A DNA stretch of 64,000 nt, taken from assembly GCF_003576645.1 (NCBI RefSeq), contig NC_044922.1, forward strand, positions 3,843,646 to 3,907,645. Direction: 5' to 3'. Shown piece by piece: positions 22,467 through 37,645 of this stretch (its first letter is position 1; every line of letters starts with the position of its first letter). The position numbers and the translations under genes were made by a program. This DNA comes from Ipomoea triloba. Taxonomy: Eukaryota; Streptophyta; Magnoliopsida; Solanales; Convolvulaceae. The notes beneath the pieces are model-generated. The model saw only the letters and a list, made by a program, of their open reading frames with translations, was not told the DNA's origin and made no database searches.

Positions 22467-22647
22467 CCCCCGCATGAGCAACTCGGTTGGTCACAGAAGT
22501 GAAGTTTGGGAAGAAAGAAGTAGATGTCTCTTTGTGCTTAGAGATCTAGCATGTGTTTAGAGATCTAACTTTCGTGTTCAACCGAGTCCATGGCGTGGAC
22601 ACCCTTGGGATTGCGGTTGGGGATTCCACTTTTGAGAAGAAAAAAAA
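22467..22647 (+). mobile_element. SINE (family B) with target-site duplication
   Basis: The element begins CCCCCGCATGAGCAACTCGG, contains an A-box-like 'gagcaactcggttgg' and a B-box-like 'gtgttcaaccgagtcc', and ends in an A-rich tail. It is flanked by 14-bp duplications differing at one base: ATATAAGTCATTTC (22453-22466) and ATATAAGTGATTTC (22648-22661). Confidence 0.8.
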
Positions 22648-22661
22648 ATATAAGTGATTTC

Positions 22662-23466
22662 TCCATCCATCTTTACAATTTTACCATGCAATGGTTGCAA
22701 AAAATGTACTCCAATCACCAAATATCTCGTGATTCCCTTAATTAAGGTAACAATTTTATTTGTTCATTTTTAATACTTTAAAATAAAAACCAAATGATCA
22801 TTAAGCTAAGCTAGATTGATTAGTGCCTTTTTACATGCATTTTAGGACTTGGGATTAAAAAGCGGCCAAGTTTGCTTGTGTTTGAAATATCACAAAAATA
22901 AGTGGTTTTCTATTTTATACATTTTAACACTGTAAAATTACCTTTAAAGCCTCTCAATTGTGGTCATGATATAAATTTAGTCACTAGTTTTTAGCAAAGT
23001 GACAATATAATTAATTTGTAGGGTTTCAATAACATGAAAGATTAAGAGAAAAAAAAGTGATGCATGTATACAACTTAAAGTAAATTGATAATAAATCAAT
23101 ATTTCAATCATTAATAGCAAAGTGAATCATAAGATATTAATTTGTAGAGAAAAAAAATATCACTTTTTTTTTGGAAATGAGAATGTCCATTTATTTCTTG
23201 AAATGATGATTTGTCAATTTATTACCGGGTGATACAATGCTGACGTGGTATCCGATGATACCTTATCATATCTCCTTCATAATTTCCATTAAAACATCAC
23301 CCATTTGGCCACTTATTTTTTTTTTAAATATATTTTTGGAGACGTGTTTACTTAACAAAATTTGATCATGTTTTTGAAAACATCTTTAGTTTTCTGTTTT
23401 TTTTTTTTTTTGTGTATCCTTCCGATCATGGCCATGGCTAATATCCTCAGCAGTCTTCAAGAAGAG
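22662..23466. other. Intergenic region 3' of the FLA gene
   Basis: AT-rich with several poly-A/T runs. No gene was identified. Confidence 0.5.
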
Positions 23467-24270
23467 TTAGTGAGCTGCAAGCAGAGAACACAACAGCAGG
23501 AAGAAACCGACGAGGGAAACGGCGGCGGACTTTCCGGCCGAGGATTTGTCAGCTGCGTCGGCGTCAGGTCCGGGTGCATCAGCTGGGGAATCGGAGGGGG
23601 CATAGTCTGAGGAATCGGAATCGGGAGCCGGAACCTCCTCCTCGGCTGGGGCGGGGGCGCGTTTCCGGCGGCGGCGTCTTCGGGCGGGAGCCGGGGCCGG
23701 CGAGTCGGAGTCAGGAGGCGGCGCTTCCGCCGGCGGCATGGAGTATCCGTCGAGGCCGGGAGTGACGATGATGCACGAGACGCAAAGCACGGAGATGTTG
23801 TACGGCCGGCTCATAACCGCCTCCTCCAAACGCGCGTCGTGCGGGGAATGCCTAACGGCCGATCCGAAAATCACGCCGTCTTTTCCGGTAGTGACGTTCA
23901 GAAACCCCTGATTTTTGTCCGCGATTCCCGTCTGCTGGTACATAGTGGTGACCTTCGCGTGGTCATACTTGAGCCGGTGGAGCTTCATGATGTCATAGTA
24001 GTCCAAAATCACGTGCGTCCGGAGAATGCTCTCCGCGAGATCGATCGGACGGCTGGTGAGATCTCCGATCTGGCCGTTCTTCACCGCCAAAACGGTTACC
24101 GTCGAGTGCCGATTAATATCAGAGGCTAAACCGGTCCGACTCAATAGATCGTTGAAGACGCCGTACTCGGGGTAGCGATTTAGGATCCGCGTGATGTTGA
24201 AGGCGGAGGCGGTGGAGAGAATGCATGTTAGGAGGATAACTGCGGCGGCGGAGAGGTGCAAATGACTCAT
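23467..24270 (-). CDS. Fasciclin-like arabinogalactan protein (FLA14-like)
   Basis: Predicted secreted, GPI-anchored cell-surface glycoprotein. Single exon, 267 aa. A signal peptide covers residues 1-23 (VILLTCILSTASA), then one fasciclin domain at about 30-170 with STVTVLAVKNG, the central DYYD motif and a C-terminal NISVLCVSCIIV strand; N-glycosylation sites include NIT, NVT and NIS. A Pro/Ala/Ser region with AP, SP and AP-AP motifs suited to arabinogalactan addition spans about 178-235, followed by a hydrophobic GPI signal (245-266). The overall design and order resemble Arabidopsis FLA14. Residues 197-204 form an RRRRRRKR block inside the arabinogalactan region, which is odd. Codons are strongly GC-rich at third positions. 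Antisense frames over it are shadows. Confidence 0.92.
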   Translation of the reverse strand: MSHLHLSAAAVILLTCILSTASAFNITRILNRYPEYGVFNDLLSRTGLASDINRHSTVTVLAVKNGQIGDLTSRPIDLAESILRTHVILDYYDIMKLHRLKYDHAKVTTMYQQTGIADKNQGFLNVTTGKDGVIFGSAVRHSPHDARLEEAVMSRPYNISVLCVSCIIVTPGLDGYSMPPAEAPPPDSDSPAPAPARRRRRRKRAPAPAEEEVPAPDSDSSDYAPSDSPADAPGPDADAADKSSAGKSAAVSLVGFFLLLCSLLAAH

Positions 24271-25565
24271 TATATGTATTTTTTTGCCTTCCTATTAGTT
24301 AGTTAGTTTGATTATGAAAAAGAAGGAGATCGTGTAAGGCTGCCGCGCCTTTACGGTGATCTGATCGAGATGGCCGACGGCGAAGCTTGCCGGTCATGGA
24401 GGGGTTTTAAAGAGATGAATTGAACTAATTCTTTGTTTTGCATGGAGAGGACTGAGGAGTGAACTTCTCTCGCCCTTAACAATTTGTGGTGTTAATTGGA
24501 TGCTTTTACCATATCAATAAGATGCGGAAAAAGATATGTATGATTGTATGAATGAATATTACAGGGTGTTAAGGAAAATAGCTTTTTAGTCAAAATTTTC
24601 GTTTAATTTGTTTGATCAATTTTAGATGCTGAAGTTAATATGTGGTAAATTATTAATTAAGTTGATCGAGTAATTTGTTGATATCAACTTATATTATTGC
24701 ATTTCTGTTTTGAGAGTCTAATTTACTAGATTTTAATAGTTGCTGGTTATTATAGTGTTTACATTTTTATTTAAATTTAATATTTTAAATATTATCAGAA
24801 CCTCCTAGAATCCGACATCGTCTCGGCTAAAAACACCACTTTTTTAAACTGTAATTGTGTGTTAACATGTTTAGGAATGACAGTTCAACCGGCCGACCTT
24901 GAAGGAGAAATCTAGTCGTCTCACCTCAATGGATACCGGTTGTATTTGAGATAATTGAATATTTAAATAAAAAAACAAGACAGTGTATAATTTTTTATTT
25001 TTTATTTTTTAAATCAAGATGGAGAATCTCTATCCTAGAAAAATATCCATGGGCATGGAGAGTATTCCCCAACCCCGTCGGGGCCTCGTTACCAACCCTA
25101 GTTATGTTTAACTATTAATCTATTATTAACAACTTATGCTTATTTTATTTTCATTTGAATTTATATTTTTAATATTTAATTATTATTTGCTACAAAGTTT
25201 TTTTTAAAAATAATTATAACATTATTAATAATAAAATAACAAATAATAATTAATCATAACAACAATAAATTTAAGAGTTAGGTAAATATCACAATATAGT
25301 TATCTTCTTATAAATCATTTTACATATAATCAGCTAAGAGTTAATTTACCAAATACTATAAAATATCAACGGGTTAAAATAGCTAACATAATCCGCTATT
25401 TAGTTGCAAAACACCCCCAAGTGTTTATCCATCCCTGTATGAACCATCAATATTCACACAAAAATATTACACTCTATATAACAACAAAGCTTTAATTTTC
25501 ACCAAATTCCTATATCCACAGCTTATCAACATCCATATTCAGTCCTTGATCGAGCTTCAATTCTT
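24271..25565. other. Intergenic region between FLA and CNGC genes
   Basis: Contains the FLA promoter (its 5' end faces right) and the CNGC 3' flank. AT-rich; the phrase 'aaccccgtcggggcc' at about 25072-25086 resembles the GGGTCGGG-type element ends seen at 58.5 kb. No gene was found. Confidence 0.5.
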
Positions 25566-28500
25566 CTAGTCGTCTTCTGGCTCGGTTGAGAAGTCAGGCT
25601 CATCAGGCTTCTGCAGCAGCTTAGGCCGCATGTCCATATCCTTCATCTTCTGAACTCCTCTTCTGGTATTTGCAGCAAATCTGGAAGCCAAAATTGTCAC
25701 ACCGAGATTCTGTTTTGCCTGGTTTGATCTGCTTTTGGACTGTCCTTCCTCTTGATCGCTCCCATTATCGTCTGCGGGCTTCTCCTCCTTGGCGAGGTGC
25801 GAAAACGACTCCCTCCGGCTGAGATCCTTCGCTGTTTTCCTCTTCTGGAACCGCCGCCAGGCCGCCTGGATGAAGCAGGTGGCCCAGGTCCTCCAATGGT
25901 GGGAGTAGTACCGGAAAGTGTGCTGCAGTTTCTTGCTGTGCAGGCGCCTGAACTGGTTGGCCACGAACTTTAGGTCCTCGGCTTGCAGGGCGAAGGCCTC
26001 CACCTCGCCCTGCACTTTTACTGTGCGAGTGGAGGAGGGTAAGTTGAGAGTAGATTTTGGGAGTAGGGCCCAGGCCAGGAGCTCCTCGCCGCAGAAGTCT
26101 CCTGGCCTCAGGGTTATGGAGTTGAAGAACCCCGTCCTGCCCCCGTTTGTGGTCGAGCTTTCCAGCGTCCCTCGGATGATGAAGAGCATCTCCGTCACCG
26201 GATCTCCCTCTCGAACAATGTAGGTTCCCGGTGTGCTCAAAGACGATACCAGACGCTCACATATGGCGTCGAGTAGCTGATCGTCCATTTGGGAGAAGAA
26301 GGGGACCTGCAAGTTCACACTAGTTAGGTAGGTAGGCCTTGTTTGCCCGCTATTTGGTTGGCAGATAGCAGATTGTATTAGCTGTTTGTGTCAGACAGTT
26401 AAACGTTCACTCAATATGGTGGATCCACTTAACGGCCCTCTGAGTCACCCAACTTCACTATCTTGCCAAGGTAAGGGAATTTCGTCTTTTGTGGACAAGC
26501 TAAACGCTAACTCAAAAAGTTGTTTCCAGACAAAAAGATGTTAAATCTAAGGTGGAATGAAAAGTAAACTGAGATTCCAAACAGACAGAACATTCAACTG
26601 TCCAGTCCAGAGACAGAATGGATAAATATTTATATGCAAATAAGATTAAAAACCAGAAACAGACAACATTAAACAGTCTGTCTAAATCTAATTTTGCAAG
26701 GAAATAAATTGCCATAAGAGTATCGGGAGAAAGGTCTTACACGACGAACAAGGTCCAAACACAGATGTCTTTGGATATCACGACGAAGATCTGAAGGCAG
26801 AGCACGGAGAATGGATTCCTCATCCACCCCGCGTGTAGTGAACCACTTGTACTGCACAAAACGCATGACACGTTCCTGAAGACCGTGGGGAAGCTGGCGA
26901 TGCTTCATCCACTCCTCAGTGTCTCGTCGTTTCAGCCTCCATTCCTCGAGCCTCACAGTGATGGATTGCAAGTATGTCTAAAACACACATAAAGAAACTG
27001 TAATAATGAGAAGAGTTTGCAGAACCGAGACCTTTATACTTTTCGATAATCTTAGCTCACATTCAAGCTCATTTTATGCATTTCTGCAATCTTATAAAAC
27101 TACAAATAGTACCTGCATGTTTCCGATTAAATGAGCAAATAGAACGAGCCCCAAAATCGCGATTAGTATGGCAAATGAAGTTTCGCCAATGAAAGTGCTC
27201 GTGGTTAGTGTCTGTCCATAAGAGCTGCAACAATATTGCAGAAGCAATCACTAAAGATTTCCCGGTTAAAGGGCTGATTCAGAAGAGCCGAAAGATTAAA
27301 GCCACTGTGAGCTAAGAAAACATGAAATTAGCGGTATGGGGCACGACAATATATACCTCAAGTTCTGCAAACCCCACCATAAGCAGTAGAAGTACTTCTC
27401 GAGGAACTTAGAGGAGACGACGTTATTAGTAACTGCATTCCCGTAAATTCCATAATTGAAAAAGTTGGGATTGTTAGGGTTGCAGTTGGTGAATACTCGG
27501 GTGCTGTTCACCCATCTCAGTTTCTCGCCAACATTTGAAGTGCTAGTGCCGCAGTCCAGAAAATGAAGGGAGCATCTAATTGGACTTTGTTCGTGTTTGC
27601 AGGCCGATTTCCAACACGTTGCATGCCTCTCAATCGACAGTAAGTACCAAGATGCTCCTAAGACCTATACAAAAAGGAAAAAAAAGAACATTTATCTTAG
27701 CCTTTCAAGCCTCGGAGAAACATGAATGTACAATGTGACACAGACAAGTTAATTATATGATCTGCAATTTGTTAATAGATAGGCTGGAATCTACCGAGGC
27801 CAATACCAATGCTCCAGGAACATAAACAAGAATTGCAAGTTTAATAAGAAGAAAACGTACATGGCTTGCTAACATGTATAGTAGCAGATTGTATGCAGCC
27901 CCGGCCCAAGCTGTTTTTGTGACGACGCCAGTGGCTTTGATAATCTGAGTGCTCAACGGGAAAATCAAATACAGTCGGGGGATATACTGCAGCAGGACTA
28001 TCAGCACGAGGGCACTGTTTGTGTGATCAAAATGGGAGCTTCTAATTGCAGGTATGATGAACCATATGACAATCTGTCCAAGAACAAGTATACGTTATCT
28101 GCAAAACTTTAAATAGATAGAACAACGCCGAACACCTAGATGAAAATCATCTATATCCAACGCTAAACAATATATATACACCAGTAATAATCACTCAACT
28201 ATGTTGGCATTTCATAAGTGCGCCAAAAGCTATAACTGATAGCGAATATGCAACTTTATTTCCTTATACTTGGGTAGCAGTCAGTGCCACGTTTCGATGG
28301 CAGGATGCTGGACTCGGCTCACCGAGCCAGCACCCAACAATAAGGAAAAAGGAAAGGAGAAAACGTGGATTATTTCTACCTAAACCAAAACGACGGTATG
28401 CTCAAGAAGTCAAGTTCAAGACTAATCCAACAAGTTTCTCGTCAAATCGAATCCTAAAACCTAATCAAACGTGACAGAACCACACACAACCAAGATCATC

Positions 28501-29246
28501 TGCAGACATTCATTCATATACAGCAAGAATTAGCATATTATTATACCTGTGGGAGAGGCAGTGCGGCTATGGCATCGATGAAAAAATCCGATTTCAAGTA
28601 GTGCCTCGCGATCAAATCTTGATCCATTACAAGTTCTCCTCTACCAAACACCCTTGAGCTTGGAGACACATATGCAGTCCTAAACTTCATACCAACATGT
28701 AGCAGATAAAAGGCATCTGCCAGTGTTCTGAAACAGGTCAAGATAATCCCCAATTTCAAGTCTGTTATCATACAGGATGATGATGGTGAGGCATCATTCA
28801 CCACTGCAGGCAGGTAGAAGAACAAGGGATCCACGAAAAGCGCAACCAAACAAGAGAACAAGAACACCCTATTCCACTGCAGGACAAGCTCACTCCCAGG
28901 ATCAAGAATTTTGCTGTTTCCTGACCCATAATGCTCTGGGAAAACCTTAAACTTTCCTTTCCCAGGAAACCCATTTGCCCTACTCATCTTGTCTCCACCA
29001 CTCCTATCCTCTGCTATTATCAAACCTGCAGAAGATTTAAACCCAGGCACCTGTTTCTCATTCTTATCCCAGGAATTTCCAAGATTCTGTTTCCCATCAT
29101 TGTAAAACCTATAATTTTTTCCATCATTTCATCAAGAATGAGAAATGGGTAGCTGAATATCAAGGTAAAAAAGACAAAATAGTGCACTGTAAATCAACAA
29201 AATTTCATCTTTTTTTTTTTTACCTGACTACCTTCTTGGCCTCCAT
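25566..29246 (-). CDS. Cyclic nucleotide-gated ion channel, CNGC14/CNGC17-like
   Basis: Plasma-membrane cation channel subunit, likely Ca2+-permeable and calmodulin-regulated. Exons in coding order: 29246-29224, 29108-28547, 28073-27861, 27664-27357, 27224-27113, 26977-26741, 26306-25566; 2196 nt, 731 aa. The N-terminus MEAKKVVRFYNDGKQN and the C-terminus PKLLQKPDEPDFS match the CNGC14/17 type. Six membrane segments lie from about 85 to 405, with pore helix CLWWGLQNL; the filter triplet reads G372-Q373-T374, where GQN is usual. A C-linker follows (RLEEWRLKRRDTEEWM). The cyclic-nucleotide-binding domain is at about 490-610, with the phosphate-binding cassette PGDFCGEELLAWAL at 553-566. The IQ-type calmodulin site is near 626-640 (WATCFIQAAWRRFQK). 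All junctions use GT-AG and stay in frame. Confidence 0.93.
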
Positions 29247-30821
29247 GAATGCTTCACAACCAGCTCAAGCAAAGCTAGAAATTTTCATTGCAGAAGAGTT
29301 TAAGAAACCCAAATAGGTGAAGACTTTGGAAACTTTCCATTGCAAAAAAAAAAAAGAAACCCCCACAAATCCCACAATCAACCTAAAAAGTAACATACAG
29401 AAAAGCAGAATGGTGGAGCTATTTTGAGAGGAGAAAAGACCAAACTTCCAAAGCTTGTTTTCTTTTGGTTGACTTTCACAACCAAGGCATAACTAAAAAC
29501 TAACCTTTTGTCAAAAAAAAAAAAACTAAAAACTAACCATGAATTGAAGGATTTATATGCAGTGATTTGCATTATATATATATATACATTAAAATTTTCA
29601 ACATACACTAGACTAATTTAAATCTCGAAAACCCTTCTTCAAGAACCGTTGGATGTGGTAAATCATAAATTGTCCCACAAATCTTAAATTTCATACTTGT
29701 ACACTCTACACATAAGGAATTTTCATTGTCTCTGGTCAAGGTTTCCTAGACTCCCTAGTTTTCAGAGAGATTCGGACTCTAATATCATCACTGGAGCAAG
29801 ATTTTAGGATAATCAGTAGAATAATTTTGGGAGCATAATTTTGTTTAAGAAGCAACTATTCAAAATTATACAGTGGTAAATCTGGCAGGACTGCAATGAG
29901 GCCTAGGTTGCAATTTGTTGCAAAATGGTACTTATTAATTAATAAAATTGGAAAAAGACAGTGGGAAAAAATATTATAAAAAATTTGGTGGGAAGAAAAA
30001 ACAGAGTAGACAGTTGGAGAGTGAGGACGTGAAGGTCATGATGGCGATGGAGTCCAAATAAATTATTGGAATAAATCATAGGCACAGTATATAGAAGTCA
30101 GAATAAGACACTGAATCCCAGGAAGAAGAAAGATTTCTTTTCTCCCTTTTGCCTTTTTAAATTTTCTTAAAATATATTTCTTGCAAAGATTGTGGTGGGG
30201 TTTGCAGTTTTGCCTCCGCACGGCTTCATCCTCACTGGATCGCCTTAATTGGTTTAAAACGTTTTACAGCTGGTTTGGTTTATAGAAATAAATGTATCAT
30301 CAATGCACGCCTTTCAAAAAGAGTTATCCAATGGATTGGGTACGATTCTTTTACCTTTTTTTTTTTTTTGAGAATACGATTCTTTTACCTAATGATTAGG
30401 ACTTAGGAGTTTGATTTGAGTTAGTTGCACATAATTTTTTTAAAGATTTGTTTTGTATATTTTCAGTAATATTTAAAAAAAATGACACTTTTTGTTTATA
30501 AGAAAATAACACATTTTTACTTTTTGTCTCTCAATTAGATGTGAAATGACTTTTTTTTTTTTTTTTTAAAAAAAATTTGTCTCTAAATTTTGTTAGAGTT
30601 TGGTTAAAAAAGAAACTTATGAAAATAGTTATTTTGCAATTAATTGAGGGACGAAAAGTGACAACGTGATAGTAGAAGGTCAAAAGTACTACTCCGTATT
30701 TTTAAATAATCAGAGATGGAAAATGTAATTTTCTTAATTGAGAGATTACCATTTTATTATTTAATTGGCATATACTACAGAGTAACACACAAAGAACAAA
30801 TTTATTTATGAGAACTATTTG
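29247..30821. other. CNGC upstream region and AT-rich spacer
   Basis: Holds the CNGC 5' leader and promoter to the right of 29246. Several poly-A/T runs and a short (AT)n at about 29573-29585 are present. The part at about 30470-30660 contains loosely inverted 'ttttgtctctcaatta' and 'taattgagggacgaaa' phrases, possibly a decayed foldback element. No gene seen. Confidence 0.5.
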
Positions 30822-30925
30822 ATTCCCGCCTAAGCGATGGTCAGCACCGGGGATCAAACCTGTGACCTCTCAAGTGGGAAGGCCACAGCTATGCCGCTGG
30901 ATCACAAAACCTTTGGCGCTTGCCT
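30822..30925 (-). mobile_element. tRNA-derived SINE fragment (Au-like)
   Basis: Read on the minus strand it carries an A-box-like 'tgatccagcggcatagc' and a B-box-like 'aggtttgatcccc', spaced as in tRNA-derived SINEs. Ends are not clear. Confidence 0.55.
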
Positions 30926-32870
30926 GTTTTATCTAAGGCAATTGGATGGATTAAAATGTGGCGTGACAGTTATGGAGTAAATTTAGTTGATTTTTGTGTT
31001 TCTTCCTCAATAATGAAGGCTTAAATGTTATTAGTTGCTCTCTTAAATTGTGTGTAATGAACTACGGAGTAATAATTAGTAGAACTTATGAGTTCAATTA
31101 TGAGCGGAGTGGATAAATACCCTTGAAGGAGAGGGTTTGGAGTTCGACTTCAAGAAATTCAAAAATAATAAAAAGTTTTTCTCATACTTAAAATCGGTTC
31201 ATTTTTTATAATCCTTTGTCCCTAGACTAAACCGAGTGGTTATGTTAGAATATAATCAAAAGATTAAAAGATGCTAAGAGCTTTATAGTCTAGTCTAGTG
31301 ATATTAGTGTAAAACTCTTAATAAATTCTTTACTTGATAAAATTTTATTTACAAAAAATAACAATTTTATTATTGAAAATATTTATATTTATATTTTGTG
31401 TATGTGTATATAGAATATTATAAAATAATATTAAATTAATTAACTACATGCATACCACTAATTTCACATTTTGATTGTGTTCTTATCTTTTGGTAGGAAA
31501 GTTACTAAATTCAAATTAAAAGTGACAAGATTCTTATTTTTAACAAACACATTTTTCTGAAATTATTTTTTCAATAATTTAGTTAATAGAAAAATATCAA
31601 AAATCATTTTGCCAACTCTTATCAGGCGAGTTCGTCACACAAAATTTTTATACTGAAATTGACCTTGTACTTTTCTTACATGATTTACTACTATTATGTC
31701 AAATACAGAGTAATATTTATTTAATACGTACCCTTAAACCGTGACTATAAATATTTTTTTCTAATTTAAAAAAATATATATAATCGTCTCGAATGATGGG
31801 TAGGGAAGTAATGACACTATCATTTTCACTTAGAATTGGCAATGTCGTGAGACGTGAGCAAAGCTAAATTAAACCCTAATAAATATTCTGGATTTCTGGC
31901 ATATCATTTCTGGGGCCCATTTACTATGTATCCCAATTTTTTGTATACATAGACATAATTTCATTGAGTTTCTTGTCTTTTCTTTTTTCTTTTTCTTTTT
32001 TTTTTGAAATAAAACATTGTATTTTAAAATCTTATTTATTGAAATAATTTGTTTAGTATACTATATTGTTATTCGAATCTCAAAGATAATATTAATTCAA
32101 TTGCATTTCTATTGAATTATATTTAGAGAACCTCTCTAATAACATGTATACTTTTTTTGGGTGTACTCATGATTTCTACGATCAAACACATTGATTAATT
32201 CCCTCACTGAATTACAAGCATTTTTTTTTATGTGAGACAGTTGGTCTAGAGATTTAATGCTGCTCCATACTCAAAGCCAAAAATTGAATTTTTTACGTTT
32301 GATTATAACTGATTAAGGATGAAATGAAGAATCTCCAATTGATGTGGCGTGAATGGCGTGGTGATGAATTACAAATGCAAAAGTAAACAAAAAGGCTGGC
32401 TAGCTAGCGGTGCATGCAAGGAGTCAATGCATATATGTCAGTCCCCCATTGATGGAGCAAATTAAACATAATTTTAGTTTTCACCACTGAAATTTCTCAC
32501 CTCAAATTGTAAGTTAGTTTGAGTAGTGGAATCAATTTTGTAACCTTCAAATTTTGATTTGCACTTTTTTTTCCCTGCGCGCTAAAAAAAAACTCCTAAA
32601 CAATTTAAAATCACTTTAAAAGGGACTTGTACACTTGTTATACATATACTAGTGCAAATTTACTTTCCTTTTTAATGTGGGACAAAAGCTTCTTCTAAGC
32701 GTTTTTACATTCATTTTCTGACTCAAATAAATTTACTTTGAGAATCATTTTCTTATTCACTCATTATCCGTTTTAAGTGTACAACATATCAATTTCTTCA
32801 TCTTATTATGAAGAACACGAATACACTTTAACCTGGACCAAATCGAAAGTGAATCCCACATAATATAGGG
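30926..32870. other. Gene-poor AT-rich region
   Basis: No gene seen. A B-box-like 'ggagttcgacttc' at about 31140 may be the trace of another SINE. Otherwise low-complexity sequence. Confidence 0.45.
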
Positions 32871-32928
32871 ATCATGCAACAATAACACAAAGAATATATA
32901 TATATTATTTGTGTTATTGTTGCATGAT
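32871..32928. repeat. Perfect 21-bp inverted repeat (hairpin)
   Basis: Arms 32871-32891 and 32908-32928 (ATCATGCAACAATAACACAA plus one more A, and its complement) pair without mismatch across a 16-nt AT loop. It could form a cruciform or, if transcribed, a small-RNA-like stem; no precursor-like flanks were recognised. Confidence 0.85.
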
Positions 32929-33629
32929 GCCCATACTTTGAATGACTTTTCTAACTAATTTATCTTTAATCCGAAAAATCTAGTTCTATCAAAATTATTT
33001 TGATTTTGATGGACTAAACACATAAAGTATGTGGGATTTGAACTAATGACTCACTATCTAAACAAAATTTTAGTTTTAATAAATTATAATTAATATGTAA
33101 CCTATAATAATATATTTTATTATTCTCCTATCAAAATGTCGCAAGTTTAATTCTTACTAACACCTTCTTGGTCTAGTTCAATTCATCACACGTGATTTTT
33201 CTCGTACAATTTATTCTCATGTGTAATTTGTAAGCTATTATACAAAAGTATAGTTTACCCCTTGCGCACACTCGAGTTGTGACAGCGGATTTCCATCACC
33301 ATCCATGTTCCTACTGTTGTATATATGCACCATATTAAAAAGTATTGCGTAAGATCCTCTTCAAGTAAGAATCAAACTCTGCAGGCACAATTTGAAATGA
33401 ACATTGTACACAAAAAAAAATCAAATGTTATGCACAAAATAAGTTTTGGCAAGATTTCAGAGTTAGTAAAGTGAGTTTAGTAATATATACTCCGTAATTA
33501 ATTCCGTATATTGCAACATATCCCCTACATGGGGACAAGTATATTTCATTTTCTGCCCGCATAGGAAGATCATCGATCACATTTATGGGTAAAAACTTTC
33601 ACAAGAGATCAATGATTGAGTTGAGTCTC
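32929..33629. other. AT-rich spacer
   Basis: No gene. A stretch at about 33135-33300 with 'cgcaagtttaattcttact' and 'cgagttgtgacagcgg' resembles fragments of SINE heads but is too degraded to call. Confidence 0.4.
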
Positions 33630-33841
33630 ACCAGGGATAGTGCGTGAGCAACCTCTCAAAATAAAGAGCCTCAAGGTAAGGGATTCTTTATACGCAATGA
33701 GCAAAAGTTTAATCTTATCCACAAGATTGTGTGATCAAGGGTCTGGGGTGGGAGATTCCAACTTTCAAGAATTGAACCCGGGTTCTTCCGAAATTCCTCC
33801 CCACAAAGAGAACTCACTTGCTACTTGAGCTACCCTGGCTT
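33630..33841 (-). mobile_element. tRNA-derived SINE, minus orientation
   Basis: Read on the minus strand it starts GCCAGGGTAGCTCAAGTAGC (A-box region) and has 'cccgggttcaattcttg' as the B box. The body continues for about 200 bp. A complete tRNA cloverleaf is not present. Confidence 0.7.
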
Positions 33842-34115
33842 TCCAACTTTAGGCTTTATGCCACAAGTATATTTCATTTTCTTGTAGGCCACAATCGAGA
33901 TTAAGAGTATTTCATTTTCTTGTAGGTCAGTCACAATCGAATTAAGAGTAGTTAAGACTAATTAATAAGTAGAATATTGCTGCCTACCAACGGCTAAACA
34001 ACTGCCAAACGTCCAGCTAATGTTTACACGCTAAACGGTTGTGTCCACTTATTTGGAATTTTTGGGTACTCCACTTTTAATAAATAAACCATTCAAATAT
34101 ATATATATATATCAC

Positions 34116-34330
34116 TGTTGCAAAAATTCCCTGCTAGGCGCTAGGCGCTTCTAGACCGAGGCGAATTGCTCTCTAATCATTCGCCTAGGTGGCCGCCTAG
34201 CGCCTAACTCGGTCGACTGGGCCGAGTTGGTGACCGACTATGCCAAATTTGGCCGAGTTAACTCGCCCAACTCGGTAGAACTAGCCGAGTTAACTCGAGC
34301 GAGTCGGCCTTATTAATTTTATTATTATAT
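34116..34330. mobile_element. GC-rich 'CTAGGCG' repeat block with inverted repeat
   Basis: Contains the exact 13-bp inverted repeat TAGGCGCTAGGCG (34135-34147) and CGCCTAGCGCCTA (34194-34206), then several copies of 'gccgagtt' and 'aactcg'. The phrase 'tgttgcaaaaattccctgct' at its left edge recurs near 36148 after the AT array in the same orientation. Such CTAGGCG repeats are widespread in plant non-coding DNA; class unknown. Confidence 0.5.
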
Positions 34331-34374
34331 TTATATATATTTAAATTTATTTATTTATATAAGTAAGAGAAGTA

Positions 34375-37645
<3,271 letters not shown>

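Noticed and set aside
23362..24129. Plus-strand frames over the FLA gene
   Set aside because: They are antisense to a complete FLA frame with signal peptide and GPI signal; GC-rich codons keep the other strand open.
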